Shown here: positions 14,864 to 25,100 of the stretch, in pieces
How the letters are laid out: the number at the start of each line of letters is the position of its first letter
Numbering within the stretch: the first letter of the stretch is position 1
Assembly (NCBI GenBank): GCA_015055785.1
Contig: SVHQ01000003.1
Location: 1 to 38,321, forward strand
DNA length: 38,321 nt
Source: Clostridiales bacterium
GTDB taxonomy: Bacteria; Bacillota_A; Clostridia; Christensenellales; Borkfalkiaceae
Direction: 5' to 3'
Notes under the pieces: model-generated
Told to the model about the DNA's origin: nothing
Seen by the model: only the letters and a program-made list of their open reading frames with translations
Databases searched by the model: none
Position numbers and translations under genes: made by a program

Positions 14864-17761
14864 ATGAAAAAACTTTGGATAACATTCTTGATTTGTATGT
14901 CCTTTGTTTGTATAGCTTTTGCGGCGTCGTGCGATAAAGCGAAGCTTACTTTCAACGAAGGGTATTTGGAAGAGGTTGTCTTAGGCGAGCCGATTATGCT
15001 CGACGAATACATCGATCCGTCTTTGACGGATGATTATACGGCGATTTTGACCTGCGACGAAACTGGTCAAGAGCGCGATTTGAAAGAACTTGTACAATGG
15101 ACGACGGATAAACCTGGTACGTATACGTTGACGTATACGGTAAAATCGGGGGAATATAAAGGTACGATCAGCACGAAGATCGAAGTGGTGGTTTCCAAGG
15201 CGACTTGGAAATATTCCACGCCGATGCTCAATTACCGCGCGGGTGATACGATGAGTATGAACGTTTTCAAGCGTCAGTTGAACATCGCCGTGAATTCCTA
15301 TTACGATTATGAGTTTTACGTGGAAAAAGTAGTGTATAACGGCAAGACGGAGCAACTGCGCGGCGAAACCGCTTATACCTTCCCCGAATATGGCGAATTT
15401 ACCTTTACGTTCTGCGTGGAAACGAAGGACGGGCAGTTACTCTCTGCGGAGCATAAGATGAACGTTCGCAAGGAACAAGTTCTTGCGGAGGGCGCAGAAG
15501 ATTGGATGGAGGAAAATAATATTTCCGTAGATGCCGATGGCTATACGTACATATCTCCCGAAGGCTACGTCGAATTAGACGCAGGCTATATCAACGGTTC
15601 GTATTTCAAAGATTACGTTCCCTATCTTGCCTTCAACGGTGAAGACGGCGGTGACGGCTATGGCGCGAATACCTATGTGACGGTGGATTTTACGGGTAAA
15701 AATCTTCCCCAGGTTGCGTTCTTCTGCGATGAAGTAAAGCCTAGCTACTGCGACGGCGGAAAAGGTATACTCTTCTTTAACGGTTTTGCGTACGGCAGAA
15801 CGAACGTAGAGCCGCAAATCAGCCGTATGGTTATTTTTGGGCCGAACAAGGTGAGCTACGGCGAATTGGACAACAAGGGACGTTTTGTAGCGATTGGTTC
15901 TGCTACGGATCCTTGCCCTGCAAGCTGGAACAGCTTGGATGAAAACTGTCAGTACAGATATATCATTGGTATTGAAGACGCGAAGGCGACGTCGATGAAG
16001 GCGCGTATTCTATTGATCAACTTGACGACCAGTGAAAGAGTGTGGGATTTTACGCAAAAACTGAGCGGATATACGGTGACGAAATGTTCTCTGAATCCCT
16101 GTCCGCATACGAATGGCGGTTGTTCAGAACCGCTTAACTTAGATGACAGCTATTATAAGGGAAGTATTGTTTTGTACGGGATGTACGGTCATGACGCGAC
16201 GTTTGATAAGGTATATATGCCTGTAACGGATGTTGCTGATATTTATGATCTTGACCAAGCCGCAGAATTCAAAGAAGACTATAAGAAGAGTTATAATTTG
16301 GGTGATACGGCAAATATAGCGGATTATATCACGATTCCTGCGACGGATTACGAGTTCCGAGTAACTGCTCCCGACGGGTTGCCTGTAGCCATCGACGCTG
16401 ACGGCAACTTTACGTATAGCAAGAGTGGCGCATATAGATTGTACTATGCGCCCAGTGACGTGAATATCCGCCCGAGTTCGATCACCGTAAGGGTTATGTA
16501 CGATCTCGATAATCCTTTTGAAGCGGATTACTTTGAAACGCAAGGGGTGATCAATCCATTTGAAGGCAGTATACTTGCAGTGTCGAACACAAATATGAAT
16601 TTCGTTGCGGAAGGTGAACGGAGCATCAAGTATTATGCGGTAAATGCAACGGATGACTTCAACGTATTTGTTTCCAAGGAGTTTACCGATTTCGTATATC
16701 TTTCCAGATGGGCGCAGGGTATATCCTTTGATGTTTATAGCGAAGATGCGCTTAGCTTCCGCTTGAAAACGCTGACGGATGATCCTAAGAACAATGCTTA
16801 TCTCCGTGAAGACTATACGGGCGAAATTCCAGCGGAAACGTGGACGACAGTGACTTTGTCGCGTGCATTGATGATGAAGAATTTCGAAACGTATAAGTCT
16901 AAGCCCTACTCGATTGCGTTGGCGTTAGAGAAAACGGGTGGGTTTGGTACACAGGATTGCATATACATCGATAATATTCGGCTGATCATAGACGGTGAGG
17001 GCACGGTGGCAAGCGAAGCACAGACGTTTATGACGGTGAACGGAATAACGGGCTACGCTTACGATTCCATCAATGCGGATTTGAGCGTGGCTTTGAAGGC
17101 GGGCTATTATCAAGGCAGACCTGAGTACGACTCAGTGCAAATGAGCGATGACGACGTTCCTTATCTTGCATACAACGGCGACTACGGTGCAGGCAATTAC
17201 GTTGTGGTGGACTTTACGGGTAAGAACGTACCACAGTTCTGTTTCTTTGCAAAAGAAGTGACCTCGTCGCTTTTAGACGGCAAGGCAGGTATATACGTGC
17301 ATACGGGTATATCTAAGGAAAATGGCGATTATAACGACAGCAACGATGCTGGCCGTGTCACCTTCTTTGGAGCGAATAAGATTGAACACGCCCACATTAA
17401 TAACCAAGGGCGTCTTAGGGTATACGGGGTAGGAGTTAATTCTGATCCTAATCCTTCGCCGCTTTCTATCAACGGTTTGGTGGACGGTGTACATTATAGA
17501 TATGTAGCTGGCATCAAGAGTGCGAAAATCGGCGAGCTGGTAATAGAGTTGCTTTTAATCAACTTGGATACGAATACGGAAGTGGTACGTTATGAAACGA
17601 CGCTAAATGGTGCTTGGATTACGGCAGACTATATCAGCGGCAATATCGTAATGTACGGCAGATATAACGTCGCTATTACGCTGGATAAAATCTATGCGGT
17701 ATATGAAAACGTAAGCGATATCTATGCAATCGACAAGGTATCCGAAGTGCTTGGCGCGTAA
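14864..17761 (+). CDS. Large lipoprotein with two copies of an unnamed DFTG module
   Basis: 965 aa. A lipoprotein signal ends AASC (Cys23). Residues ~30-205 look like two beta-sandwich (Ig-like) domains. Residues ~210-465 and ~715-960 are two copies of one module. Each contains VPYLAxNG, an approximately DFTGKNxPQ strand (VTVDFTGKNLPQVAFFCDEV; VVVDFTGKNVPQFCFFAKEV), a FFGxNK-like strand, a (K)xRxxxGI strand, LLINLxT, G(S/N)IVxYG and a closing DIY(D/A). Residues ~550-710 form a jelly-roll-like carbohydrate-binding-type domain ending in IYIDNIRL. No catalytic motif is evident, so a surface glycan-binding or scaffold role is likely (inference). The same module recurs twice in the 2226-aa protein downstream. 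GAGGAG precedes the start. Confidence 0.88.
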   Translation: MKKLWITFLICMSFVCIAFAASCDKAKLTFNEGYLEEVVLGEPIMLDEYIDPSLTDDYTAILTCDETGQERDLKELVQWTTDKPGTYTLTYTVKSGEYKGTISTKIEVVVSKATWKYSTPMLNYRAGDTMSMNVFKRQLNIAVNSYYDYEFYVEKVVYNGKTEQLRGETAYTFPEYGEFTFTFCVETKDGQLLSAEHKMNVRKEQVLAEGAEDWMEENNISVDADGYTYISPEGYVELDAGYINGSYFKDYVPYLAFNGEDGGDGYGANTYVTVDFTGKNLPQVAFFCDEVKPSYCDGGKGILFFNGFAYGRTNVEPQISRMVIFGPNKVSYGELDNKGRFVAIGSATDPCPASWNSLDENCQYRYIIGIEDAKATSMKARILLINLTTSERVWDFTQKLSGYTVTKCSLNPCPHTNGGCSEPLNLDDSYYKGSIVLYGMYGHDATFDKVYMPVTDVADIYDLDQAAEFKEDYKKSYNLGDTANIADYITIPATDYEFRVTAPDGLPVAIDADGNFTYSKSGAYRLYYAPSDVNIRPSSITVRVMYDLDNPFEADYFETQGVINPFEGSILAVSNTNMNFVAEGERSIKYYAVNATDDFNVFVSKEFTDFVYLSRWAQGISFDVYSEDALSFRLKTLTDDPKNNAYLREDYTGEIPAETWTTVTLSRALMMKNFETYKSKPYSIALALEKTGGFGTQDCIYIDNIRLIIDGEGTVASEAQTFMTVNGITGYAYDSINADLSVALKAGYYQGRPEYDSVQMSDDDVPYLAYNGDYGAGNYVVVDFTGKNVPQFCFFAKEVTSSLLDGKAGIYVHTGISKENGDYNDSNDAGRVTFFGANKIEHAHINNQGRLRVYGVGVNSDPNPSPLSINGLVDGVHYRYVAGIKSAKIGELVIELLLINLDTNTEVVRYETTLNGAWITADYISGNIVMYGRYNVAITLDKIYAVYENVSDIYAIDKVSEVLGA

Positions 17762-17775
17762 AAGGAGGAAAAACG

Positions 17776-19332
17776 ATGAAGAAAAAACTTATAGCAATGT
17801 GTTTAGCCGTCGTTTCCGCTTGCAGTTTAGCGTTCGGTGGCTGCGGTGAAATTCCTGACGCTCCCGACTATTCGAATTCTATCCTGCAATATGATTTTTA
17901 CGGCTATTCTGCGTGTATTGACGGTTGGACAATCGACGGCGTAGGATATGACGTAGAGGAGGATTATCTCTCGGTAGAGCGCATTAAAGAATACAAAGAC
18001 GCGGGAATGACCATTTACTTTCCGCAAGCAGGCGCATTGGTGACGGATTCTACCGTACAAGATTTTGAAAATAGCACCGTAAAAAGAGCGTTGGATTATT
18101 CCTTAGAAGCGGGGATTGATAAGGTAATCCTTATGGATACTCGAATTCAAGCGCTTTCTAAGCCGAGCTTTGGGACGGAAAAGCAGGTTAAAGAAAAGGT
18201 TAATAACGGCACGATACTAGATGAAGCGGGGCTGATCGGCGAGGGCAAGCGGTTTAAAACCGAAGCGGATTTGGACGCATATATAGCGGCCTGTATGGAG
18301 CCCTATAAAAATCATGAAGCGTTTTACGGGATTATGCTTGGCGACGAGCCTTATTTCTACCACGCGGAAAACTATGGGCAGGTGTATCGTTCTATCAAGC
18401 GCGTTTGTCCTGAAGCGTATATTCAGTATAATCTGCATCCAATTTCTTCGACAGAGCAAGAAGAAAATCGTAAAATATACTTCACCGGGGTGAAAAACGA
18501 AGAAGGATTGACGCAGAATGAGAAGATGATTCAGGCATATGAGCAATACATACGCTTATTCCTGGACGCAACGGGCGCAGAATATATTCAATACGACCAG
18601 TATCCGTTTAGACGTGCAGATTCAGTGGATTTGTATTACATTCTCGGTTTACAGGTTGTGTCGAAGTTGGCGCAGGAATACGGCGTAGAGTTTTATTTTG
18701 TCACACAAACATACGGGCAGACGGACAATATAACAAATCCCAGAATGCTCACGCAAGAAGATTTGTATTGGCTTAATAATATGCTTGTGGGTTTTGGTAT
18801 CAAGCAGATATCTTACTTCACCTATTTTACTAAGGCGGACAATAACACAGAGCATTTCATTGATGGAAATTCGTTCCTTACTTGGAAAGGCGAAAAGACG
18901 GACATCTATCACTGGATGAAACAAATCATGGCGGAAGAGCAGAGGCTTGCGCCGACAATTTTGAATTTTGACTATCGCAGTAGCAAAATTTTTAGATTGG
19001 AAATGACGAATTTCGACTGTACCTATGCAATGCGTACCATAGAAACGCCGAGCTTCGTGGCATTGAAGAACGTTAACGTCAACAAAGAAGTAGCGTTGGT
19101 GACCGAGCTGTACGATGATGAAAAGCAAAATTATATGTATATGGTGCAGAACGTAATCGACTCTACCAAAAAGGGAAGCAAAGCATATCAGACGACGGTG
19201 CTTACCTTTGACAAGGCGTATAAGTATGCAGTGCTTTACGTAAAGGGCGAAAGAACGCTTGTGAAGTTGGATAAGGGAACGCTTACGCTAAAGCATAAAC
19301 CGGGCGAAGCGACCTACGTAATACCTTATTAA
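17776..19332 (+). CDS. Lipoprotein TIM-barrel-type putative glycosidase (DEP family, unassigned)
   Basis: 518 aa with a lipoprotein signal ending FGGC (Cys23). The layout suggests a (beta/alpha)8 barrel: EAGIDKVILMDT, then YGIMLGDEPYFYH (Asp190-Glu191), AYIQYNLHP, EYIQYDQYPF (Asp274), FYFVTQTYG and ISYFTYFT. The Glu in DEP sits where clan GH-A enzymes carry their acid/base residue. The second catalytic residue is less clear because no Glu ends the next likely strands; Asp274 is a candidate. A C-terminal beta domain (NYMYMVQNVID, YVIPY) resembles the all-beta domains that follow such barrels. Residues 25-518 align along their length with residues ~1708-2226 of the 2226-aa protein. I cannot name a CAZy family. 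Confidence 0.8.
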   Translation: MKKKLIAMCLAVVSACSLAFGGCGEIPDAPDYSNSILQYDFYGYSACIDGWTIDGVGYDVEEDYLSVERIKEYKDAGMTIYFPQAGALVTDSTVQDFENSTVKRALDYSLEAGIDKVILMDTRIQALSKPSFGTEKQVKEKVNNGTILDEAGLIGEGKRFKTEADLDAYIAACMEPYKNHEAFYGIMLGDEPYFYHAENYGQVYRSIKRVCPEAYIQYNLHPISSTEQEENRKIYFTGVKNEEGLTQNEKMIQAYEQYIRLFLDATGAEYIQYDQYPFRRADSVDLYYILGLQVVSKLAQEYGVEFYFVTQTYGQTDNITNPRMLTQEDLYWLNNMLVGFGIKQISYFTYFTKADNNTEHFIDGNSFLTWKGEKTDIYHWMKQIMAEEQRLAPTILNFDYRSSKIFRLEMTNFDCTYAMRTIETPSFVALKNVNVNKEVALVTELYDDEKQNYMYMVQNVIDSTKKGSKAYQTTVLTFDKAYKYAVLYVKGERTLVKLDKGTLTLKHKPGEATYVIPY

Positions 19333-19407
19333 CGGTGGACGTTTCTTTGGCTGGAAAAGGCTTAGAAAATCATAAAAAACAATGAAAATCTTCAAGGGAG
19401 GAAAAAT

Positions 19408-21948
19408 ATGAAGAAAAATCTTAAATTACTCTTAGCGGCTTTGATTTCACTTGGCTTGATGGGGGTTGCATCGGCTTGCGACTTTATTATTCCTGACACT
19501 TCGTCGGATAGCGGTTTGCAATCGGAATCTCCTGCGGTAGAGTATACAGTTACCTTTGTGGCAGACGGCGTAACGGTTGATACGGTCACCTATACGGAAG
19601 GAGCGGAAAGTATTACCGAACCTGCAGTTCCTGCAAAGGAGCATTACACGGGTGCATGGGAAGCTTATACGCTTGATGGCAATGTGACTGTAAACGCAGT
19701 TTACACCTTGATGGAATACACAGTCACCTTTGTAGCGGACGGCAAAACAGTGGCAGTAGAAAACTATACGATTGAAGATACGGAAATTACACAACCTACT
19801 GCGCCTGCGAAGGATCATTATACGGTGGCTTGGGAAGCGTACGAGCTCACTGGCGGCAACGTGACCGTAAATGCAGTGTATACAGCAATCGAATATACTG
19901 TGACTTTCGTTGTGGAAGGTACAACGGTAGGCACGCAAACGTACACGGTCGAAGATGAAACGATTACCGAACCAGCAGTTTCCGCAAAGGATCATTACGC
20001 AGGTGCTTGGGAAACGTATGCTCTTGACGGTGGAAATAAGACAGTTAACGCAGTATATACGCCGATCGAATATAAGATAACGTTCGTTGCGGACGGCACG
20101 ACGGTAAAAGAAGTTTCTTATACGGTGGAAACCGAATCGATCGAAGCACCCGCAGTTCCCGAAAAAACGGGTTATAAAGGTACGTGGGCAGCGTATGAGC
20201 TTGACGGTGGCGACAAGACGGTCAACGCAAGCTATGAGGCCAATACATATCAAATCACTTATGACGCAAAGGGCGGCAGTGTTGAAATCGAAAACCAGGA
20301 AGTCATCTACGGCGAAGCATATACGCTTGCAACGGCGACTGCATCCAAGTTTTATCAAGAGTTCCTCGGTTGGGTTGACGAGAACGGTAATTATGTGGTA
20401 TCGGGTGAAGCGTGGACAATCACTTCTGACGTAACCTTGACGGCAAAATATAGTAACGTTATCACGTTTGATTCGATGACGGAAGTTCCCTCGTATTTCC
20501 AGAACGGCGGCAGAGCGACTCTTTCGATTGTGGATGGAAACGGTGGCAAGGTGTTGCAGGCAACGTCGGAAAACAACGATCAAGGCAACGTACGTATTAT
20601 GATGACGGTTGCTGACCTTGCGCAATTCTTTGAAGATCCTTCCGTGCAGTATATGGCGTTTGACTTAAAGCTTCCCGAAGGCGCGACGACTCCTGTAAGC
20701 AGTATTATGTATCACAATCTTGAGCAGACGAATTATACGTCGTACGAAACGGGTGACCCGAGTAAATCGGGTAGCCAATTTGATACTACGCCTACGGACG
20801 CATTTAAGAGCTATTATTTGCCGAGATCTGTATACGAGGCATGGGTAGCGAACGGCAAAACGGAAGCTCGTATTTTGAACGTGCAAGCTGGCATTACGCA
20901 AGGGGCAAGCTATTGGGTGGATAATTTCCGTCCTGTTACCGAAGTGGACTACACGGCAGATTTATTTAGCTTTGAAACGGGCTCTTTGAGAAAGAATATG
21001 GATGACGGTCCTGGATTCTGTACGCCCAATTACAATCAGTTCCATTTCAAGATTACGGGCGCTGACGCATCGACGGCGAAGTTTACCAACGAAATCGTAT
21101 CTGACGGTATGCGCGCGATACAGTTTACTAAGAAATCGGGTGAAAGTGTCATGATGTTTAACCCGAACTCGGATCCCTCAATGGAAGTTGGGATGCGCGA
21201 AGCTGGCTACGTTTCCTTTGATTTGTACGTACCCGAAGGCTCGGACGCGAAAATCAAGCATCATAATCAAGCGTGGTACGGGGCATTAAAGCAGGGCTGG
21301 AACACCATTTATGAAAAAGTTGACGCAACGAACAATGAGCTTATAAGATTTGTCGATACGACTGCAAGCACGTACGTGATTGATAACTTCCGCCTTTTGA
21401 CAGAAGACGAATACAACGCAGCGAAGTTTGGCTTTGAAGCAGGCGGCGTACTTCGTGATAACAATGCGAACGATGATACGGCGAGTGGTTGGACGTACTA
21501 TTACGCTGGCTGGGATAAGGCAAACAACAAAGCTTCCATCCAGGTGACGGAAGGTGACTCTTTGGCGGTGCTTTCCAACGTACGCTTTGCTACGGAACAG
21601 GTGCACGGAGGCGACTATTCGTTGGCGTTCGATAAGAAAGCGGGCTGGATGGACTTGAAGATGGCGAGTGAATCCGAAATGTATGAGTTGTTGAAGGGCG
21701 GCTTTACGTTCTGGATTTACAGCACGACGGCGCTCAACGGTACGAGCAGTACTCAAATTGCCAATGGTTATGAAGGAAAGCTTCACGGCGGTGAGGGTAT
21801 AGATATTGAAGCGAATACCTGGACGAAAATTACGATAATGCCTGATGATATCAAGAGCGCGAGTCGTTTCTTGACGCTCACTGGAAGTACGGAGGGTACG
21901 ATATATATCGACGATTTTCAGGCGTTGTCTGAAACGGATGCGGAATAA
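19408..21948 (+). CDS. Surface lipoprotein: InlB-type repeats plus ~490-aa duplicated module
   Basis: 846 aa. A lipoprotein signal ends ASAC (Cys24). Residues ~45-278 are four tandem ~59-aa repeats (EYTVTFVADG...AWEAY...TVNAVY), related to the extended bacterial repeats of the MucBP/InlB type. Residues ~279-349 are one InlB B-repeat-like unit (YQITYDAKGGSVE...FLGWVDENG...LTAKY). Residues ~351-840 form a beta-rich region with repeated VDNFRP / IDNFRLL / IDDFQ ends, which looks like three successive carbohydrate-binding-type jelly rolls. This last region is almost identical to residues 340-825 of the 2226-aa protein. There is no clear enzyme motif, so glycan binding and a stalk function are likely. 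AGGGAGGAA precedes the ATG. Confidence 0.88.
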   Translation: MKKNLKLLLAALISLGLMGVASACDFIIPDTSSDSGLQSESPAVEYTVTFVADGVTVDTVTYTEGAESITEPAVPAKEHYTGAWEAYTLDGNVTVNAVYTLMEYTVTFVADGKTVAVENYTIEDTEITQPTAPAKDHYTVAWEAYELTGGNVTVNAVYTAIEYTVTFVVEGTTVGTQTYTVEDETITEPAVSAKDHYAGAWETYALDGGNKTVNAVYTPIEYKITFVADGTTVKEVSYTVETESIEAPAVPEKTGYKGTWAAYELDGGDKTVNASYEANTYQITYDAKGGSVEIENQEVIYGEAYTLATATASKFYQEFLGWVDENGNYVVSGEAWTITSDVTLTAKYSNVITFDSMTEVPSYFQNGGRATLSIVDGNGGKVLQATSENNDQGNVRIMMTVADLAQFFEDPSVQYMAFDLKLPEGATTPVSSIMYHNLEQTNYTSYETGDPSKSGSQFDTTPTDAFKSYYLPRSVYEAWVANGKTEARILNVQAGITQGASYWVDNFRPVTEVDYTADLFSFETGSLRKNMDDGPGFCTPNYNQFHFKITGADASTAKFTNEIVSDGMRAIQFTKKSGESVMMFNPNSDPSMEVGMREAGYVSFDLYVPEGSDAKIKHHNQAWYGALKQGWNTIYEKVDATNNELIRFVDTTASTYVIDNFRLLTEDEYNAAKFGFEAGGVLRDNNANDDTASGWTYYYAGWDKANNKASIQVTEGDSLAVLSNVRFATEQVHGGDYSLAFDKKAGWMDLKMASESEMYELLKGGFTFWIYSTTALNGTSSTQIANGYEGKLHGGEGIDIEANTWTKITIMPDDIKSASRFLTLTGSTEGTIYIDDFQALSETDAE
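19540..20241 (+). repeat. Four tandem ~177-nt coding repeats
   Basis: Repeats start at 19540, 19714, 19891 and 20068, each encoding EY(T/K)(V/I)TFV...W(E/A)(A/T)Y...VNA(V/S)Y. They have diverged at the DNA level but keep near-constant length. Confidence 0.85.
20464..21927 (+). repeat. Long direct repeat, copy A (in the 846-aa protein gene)
   Basis: This 1.46-kb segment is highly similar at the DNA level to 23212-24668. One long exact stretch runs from the codons for TGDPSKSG to RSVYEA (about 20748-20837 against 23500-23589). Confidence 0.9.
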
Positions 21949-21969
21949 TGAATTAAAAAGGGTCGCAAG

Positions 21970-21998
21970 GCAATCGTCGCAAAAAATGCGGCGATTGC
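21970..21998 (+). other. Intercistronic hairpin
   Basis: GCAATCGTCGC pairs with GCGGCGATTGC (one G-U) around AAAAAAT. No T tract follows, so it is more likely an mRNA-stabilising or attenuating hairpin than a full terminator. Confidence 0.7.
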
Positions 21999-22024
21999 TG
22001 ATTGCGGTATAAAGGGAAACGATA

Positions 22025-22171
22025 ATGATTAAAAAACAGGAAAACGAAATAATGGAAAAGAAGCCTTACGTTTCGATTTGGCTGGAAAAGATTAGCTTTG
22101 ATGGGGAAGACATTGTAACGACGTCCGATCCGCAAAAGGATAACGATTTTACGCAGGACGACATATTTTGA
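22025..22171 (+). CDS. 48-aa acidic small protein before the giant protein
   Basis: The frame encodes MIKKQENEIMEKKPYVSIWL, then EKISFDGEDIVTTSD and an acidic end (PQKDNDFTQDDIF). AAGGGAAA precedes the ATG, and a second in-frame Met lies at 22052. The pattern 'xxKPYxxP/S...(F)xxEDxVTTS' recalls short peptides I have seen beside surface-protein genes in gut Clostridia, but I cannot name the family. There is no signal peptide and no Cys. It ends 22 nt before the 2226-aa gene, which suggests translational coupling or a leader role. Confidence 0.55.
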   Translation: MIKKQENEIMEKKPYVSIWLEKISFDGEDIVTTSDPQKDNDFTQDDIF

Positions 22172-22193
22172 TTGAGAAAGGAGTAACGGCAAG

Positions 22194-25100
22194 ATGAAGA
22201 AAAAAACACAAAAAGCGCTACTTTCTGCATTGATCGTTGCATCTGCGGCAACATTGGCGGCGGCAACGGTGCTGTCTGCAAAGATCGCTGTAGCGGAAGT
22301 GGCGGGTACGACGCGTTTTGAAATGGTGGAAGGTGCATCCATTCGTTATAGCGAGCCTTTGGGTTTGCGCTTTATCGCAGAGCTTGGTGAGCAGGAATAT
22401 GCCGATCTTACAACGCCTGAAAACGGCGTGACGAAGAAGATGGGCATGTATATTATGCCTTGGGAGTCTATTTCGGAAAATGACGTAATTACGACGACGG
22501 ATTACGCAAGCATAGAAAAACTTGATTACGTTTTCTATTCTAGCGATGGCTCGGTGGATGAAAAAATCTACGAATATGAAGCTGAAAACGGTGAAACGTA
22601 TTATCGTGCGAACGGCGTTATCTCTAATCTAAAACTGCACAATTATGCCAAAGAGTTCGTAGGTATCGGTTATATTGCGGAAACGGAAAACGGAGTAACG
22701 ACGTATACGTATACGGATATTTGCAAGGAAGGTAACGTGCGTAGCTCGGCGTACATAGCAATTGAGGCGCACGCCGACACGAAATATGCTCAAAGCACGA
22801 ATGCACTTTCGGCATTTGAGAAATATATTGACGGCGCGCAGTTGTATACTACCTGGGGCGTGACGGAAAAAGCAGGTGACAACGGCGTAAAAACCTATCA
22901 ATATAATAGCAAAACGTATAATTCTTTAACCGAAGTCAAAGCTGCAATCACGGATTACGCATATTCGCTGAAGCTTGACAGATCGGTTAAGTACATAAAA
23001 GAGAAAGGTACAGCGCAGCTTAATGCAACGATTAAGGATACGACCCATGACGTTGTTTTTAACGGCGCACACGCGGTGTACAGCTCATCGAACGAGAACG
23101 TTGTTAAGGTAGATAAAACGGGTAAGCTGACGTGGGTAAAAAACGGTACGGCGACGATCACTGCGGAATTTGCAGGGGCTAAAATGACCTGCGAAGTAGT
23201 TTCGGGTGTAATCGACTTCAACGACGGCAAATTGCCTTCGTATATCCAAAACGGCGGTAGAGCGTCGCTTTCGGTTGTAGACGGAAATGGCGGTAAGGTA
23301 TTACAAGCAACATCGGAAAACAACGATCAAGGCAACGTACGTATTATGATGCCGCTTACGCACCTTGGGGCGTTTTTTGAAGATGAAAGCGTAGAATATT
23401 TGGCTTTCGACTTAAAGCTTCCCGAAGGCGCAACGACCCCTGTAAGTAGCATTATGTATCACTCTGTCGATCAGACCAGCTGGACGTCATACGAAACGGG
23501 TGACCCGAGTAAATCGGGTAGCCAATTTGATACTACGCCTACGGACGCATTTAAGAGCTATTATTTGCCGAGATCTGTATACGAAGCATGGGTGGCGAAT
23601 GGAAAGACGGAAGCTCGTATTTTGAACGTGCAAGCAGGCATTACGCAAGGCGCAAGCTATTGGATTGATAATATTCGCGCAGTAACCGCTGATGATTACA
23701 CGGCGGATTTGTATAGCTTTGAAACTGGTTCTTTGAGAAACATGACTACGGCGATTGGATACTGCCAGCCGAATTATAATCAATTCCATTTCCAAATTAC
23801 GTGCGTTGACGCATCGACGGCGAAGTTTACGGGCGAGATCGTATCCGATGGTATGCGTGCAATACAGTTTACTAAGCAAGCGGGCGAAAGTATAATCATG
23901 TTCAACGGAAACTCTGATCCTTCCATGGAAGTTGGGATGCGCGAAGCGGGTTATGTTTCCTTTGATTTGTACGTACCTGAAGGCTCGGATGCGAAAATTA
24001 AGAAAAACGGTCAAGCGTGGTATGGTGCATTAAAGCAGGGCTGGAACACCATTTACGAAAAAGTAGATGCAACGAATAATGAGCTTATAAGATTTGTCGA
24101 TACGACGGCAAGCACGTACGTAATTGATAATTTCCGCCTTTTGACGGAAGCAGAATATAACGAAGCAATGTTTGGTTTCGAAGCAGGTGGCGTACTCCGT
24201 GATAACAACGCTAACGATGCTACGGTTGCCGGCTGGACGTATTACTACGCAGGTGCGGATAAGGCGAATAATGCAGCTTCGATTCAAGTGACGGAAGGTA
24301 GCTCTTTGGCTGTGCTTTCCAACGTGCGTTTTGCTACTGAACAGGTACACGGTGGAGACTATTCGTTAGCGTTCGATAAGAAGTCGGGCTGGATGGACTT
24401 GAAGATGGTTAGCAATTCAACAATGTATGCGTTGTTGAAAGACGGCTTTACGTTCTGGATTTACAGCACGACGGCGCTCAACGGTACGAGTAGTACTCAA
24501 ATTGTCAATGGTTATGAAGGGAAACTCAACGGCGGTACGGGCATAGATGTTGAGGCGAACACTTGGACGAAGATCACGGTAATGGCTGACGATATCAAAG
24601 CGGCTTCTCGTTTCTTGACCTTGACAGGGGGTACGGCAGGTACGATCTATATCGATGATTTCCAACCCATTAAAATGAGCAATATAACCTATGATACAGG
24701 CGATCTCGGTACGGTGGCGCAGGCGACGCAATCGGTTGTGGTCGGCGATGCATATACGCTGGCAACGCCTACGGCATATCGCGATTTCCTTGGTTGGTAC
24801 AACGGTGACGAGCTTGTGCCTACGTCTGGAACTTGGAATATTGACGGCGACGTTACCTTGACGGCGCGCTATGCGGATACGTTGTCCTTTGACGATGGCG
24901 TACTGCCTACGTATATGACCAAGGCAGGATCTACCGAATCTCTTTCCATCGTTGAATTGGACGGCAATAAGGTATTGCAGATCAAGTCGACGGCAACTAC
25001 CAACAATCCTATCATGAACGTTCCTATCGAATTCTTGGCTTCCTTCTTTGAAGGTACGGACGTGGCGCACATCGCGTTTGACGCCAAGACGGGTTTGTCG

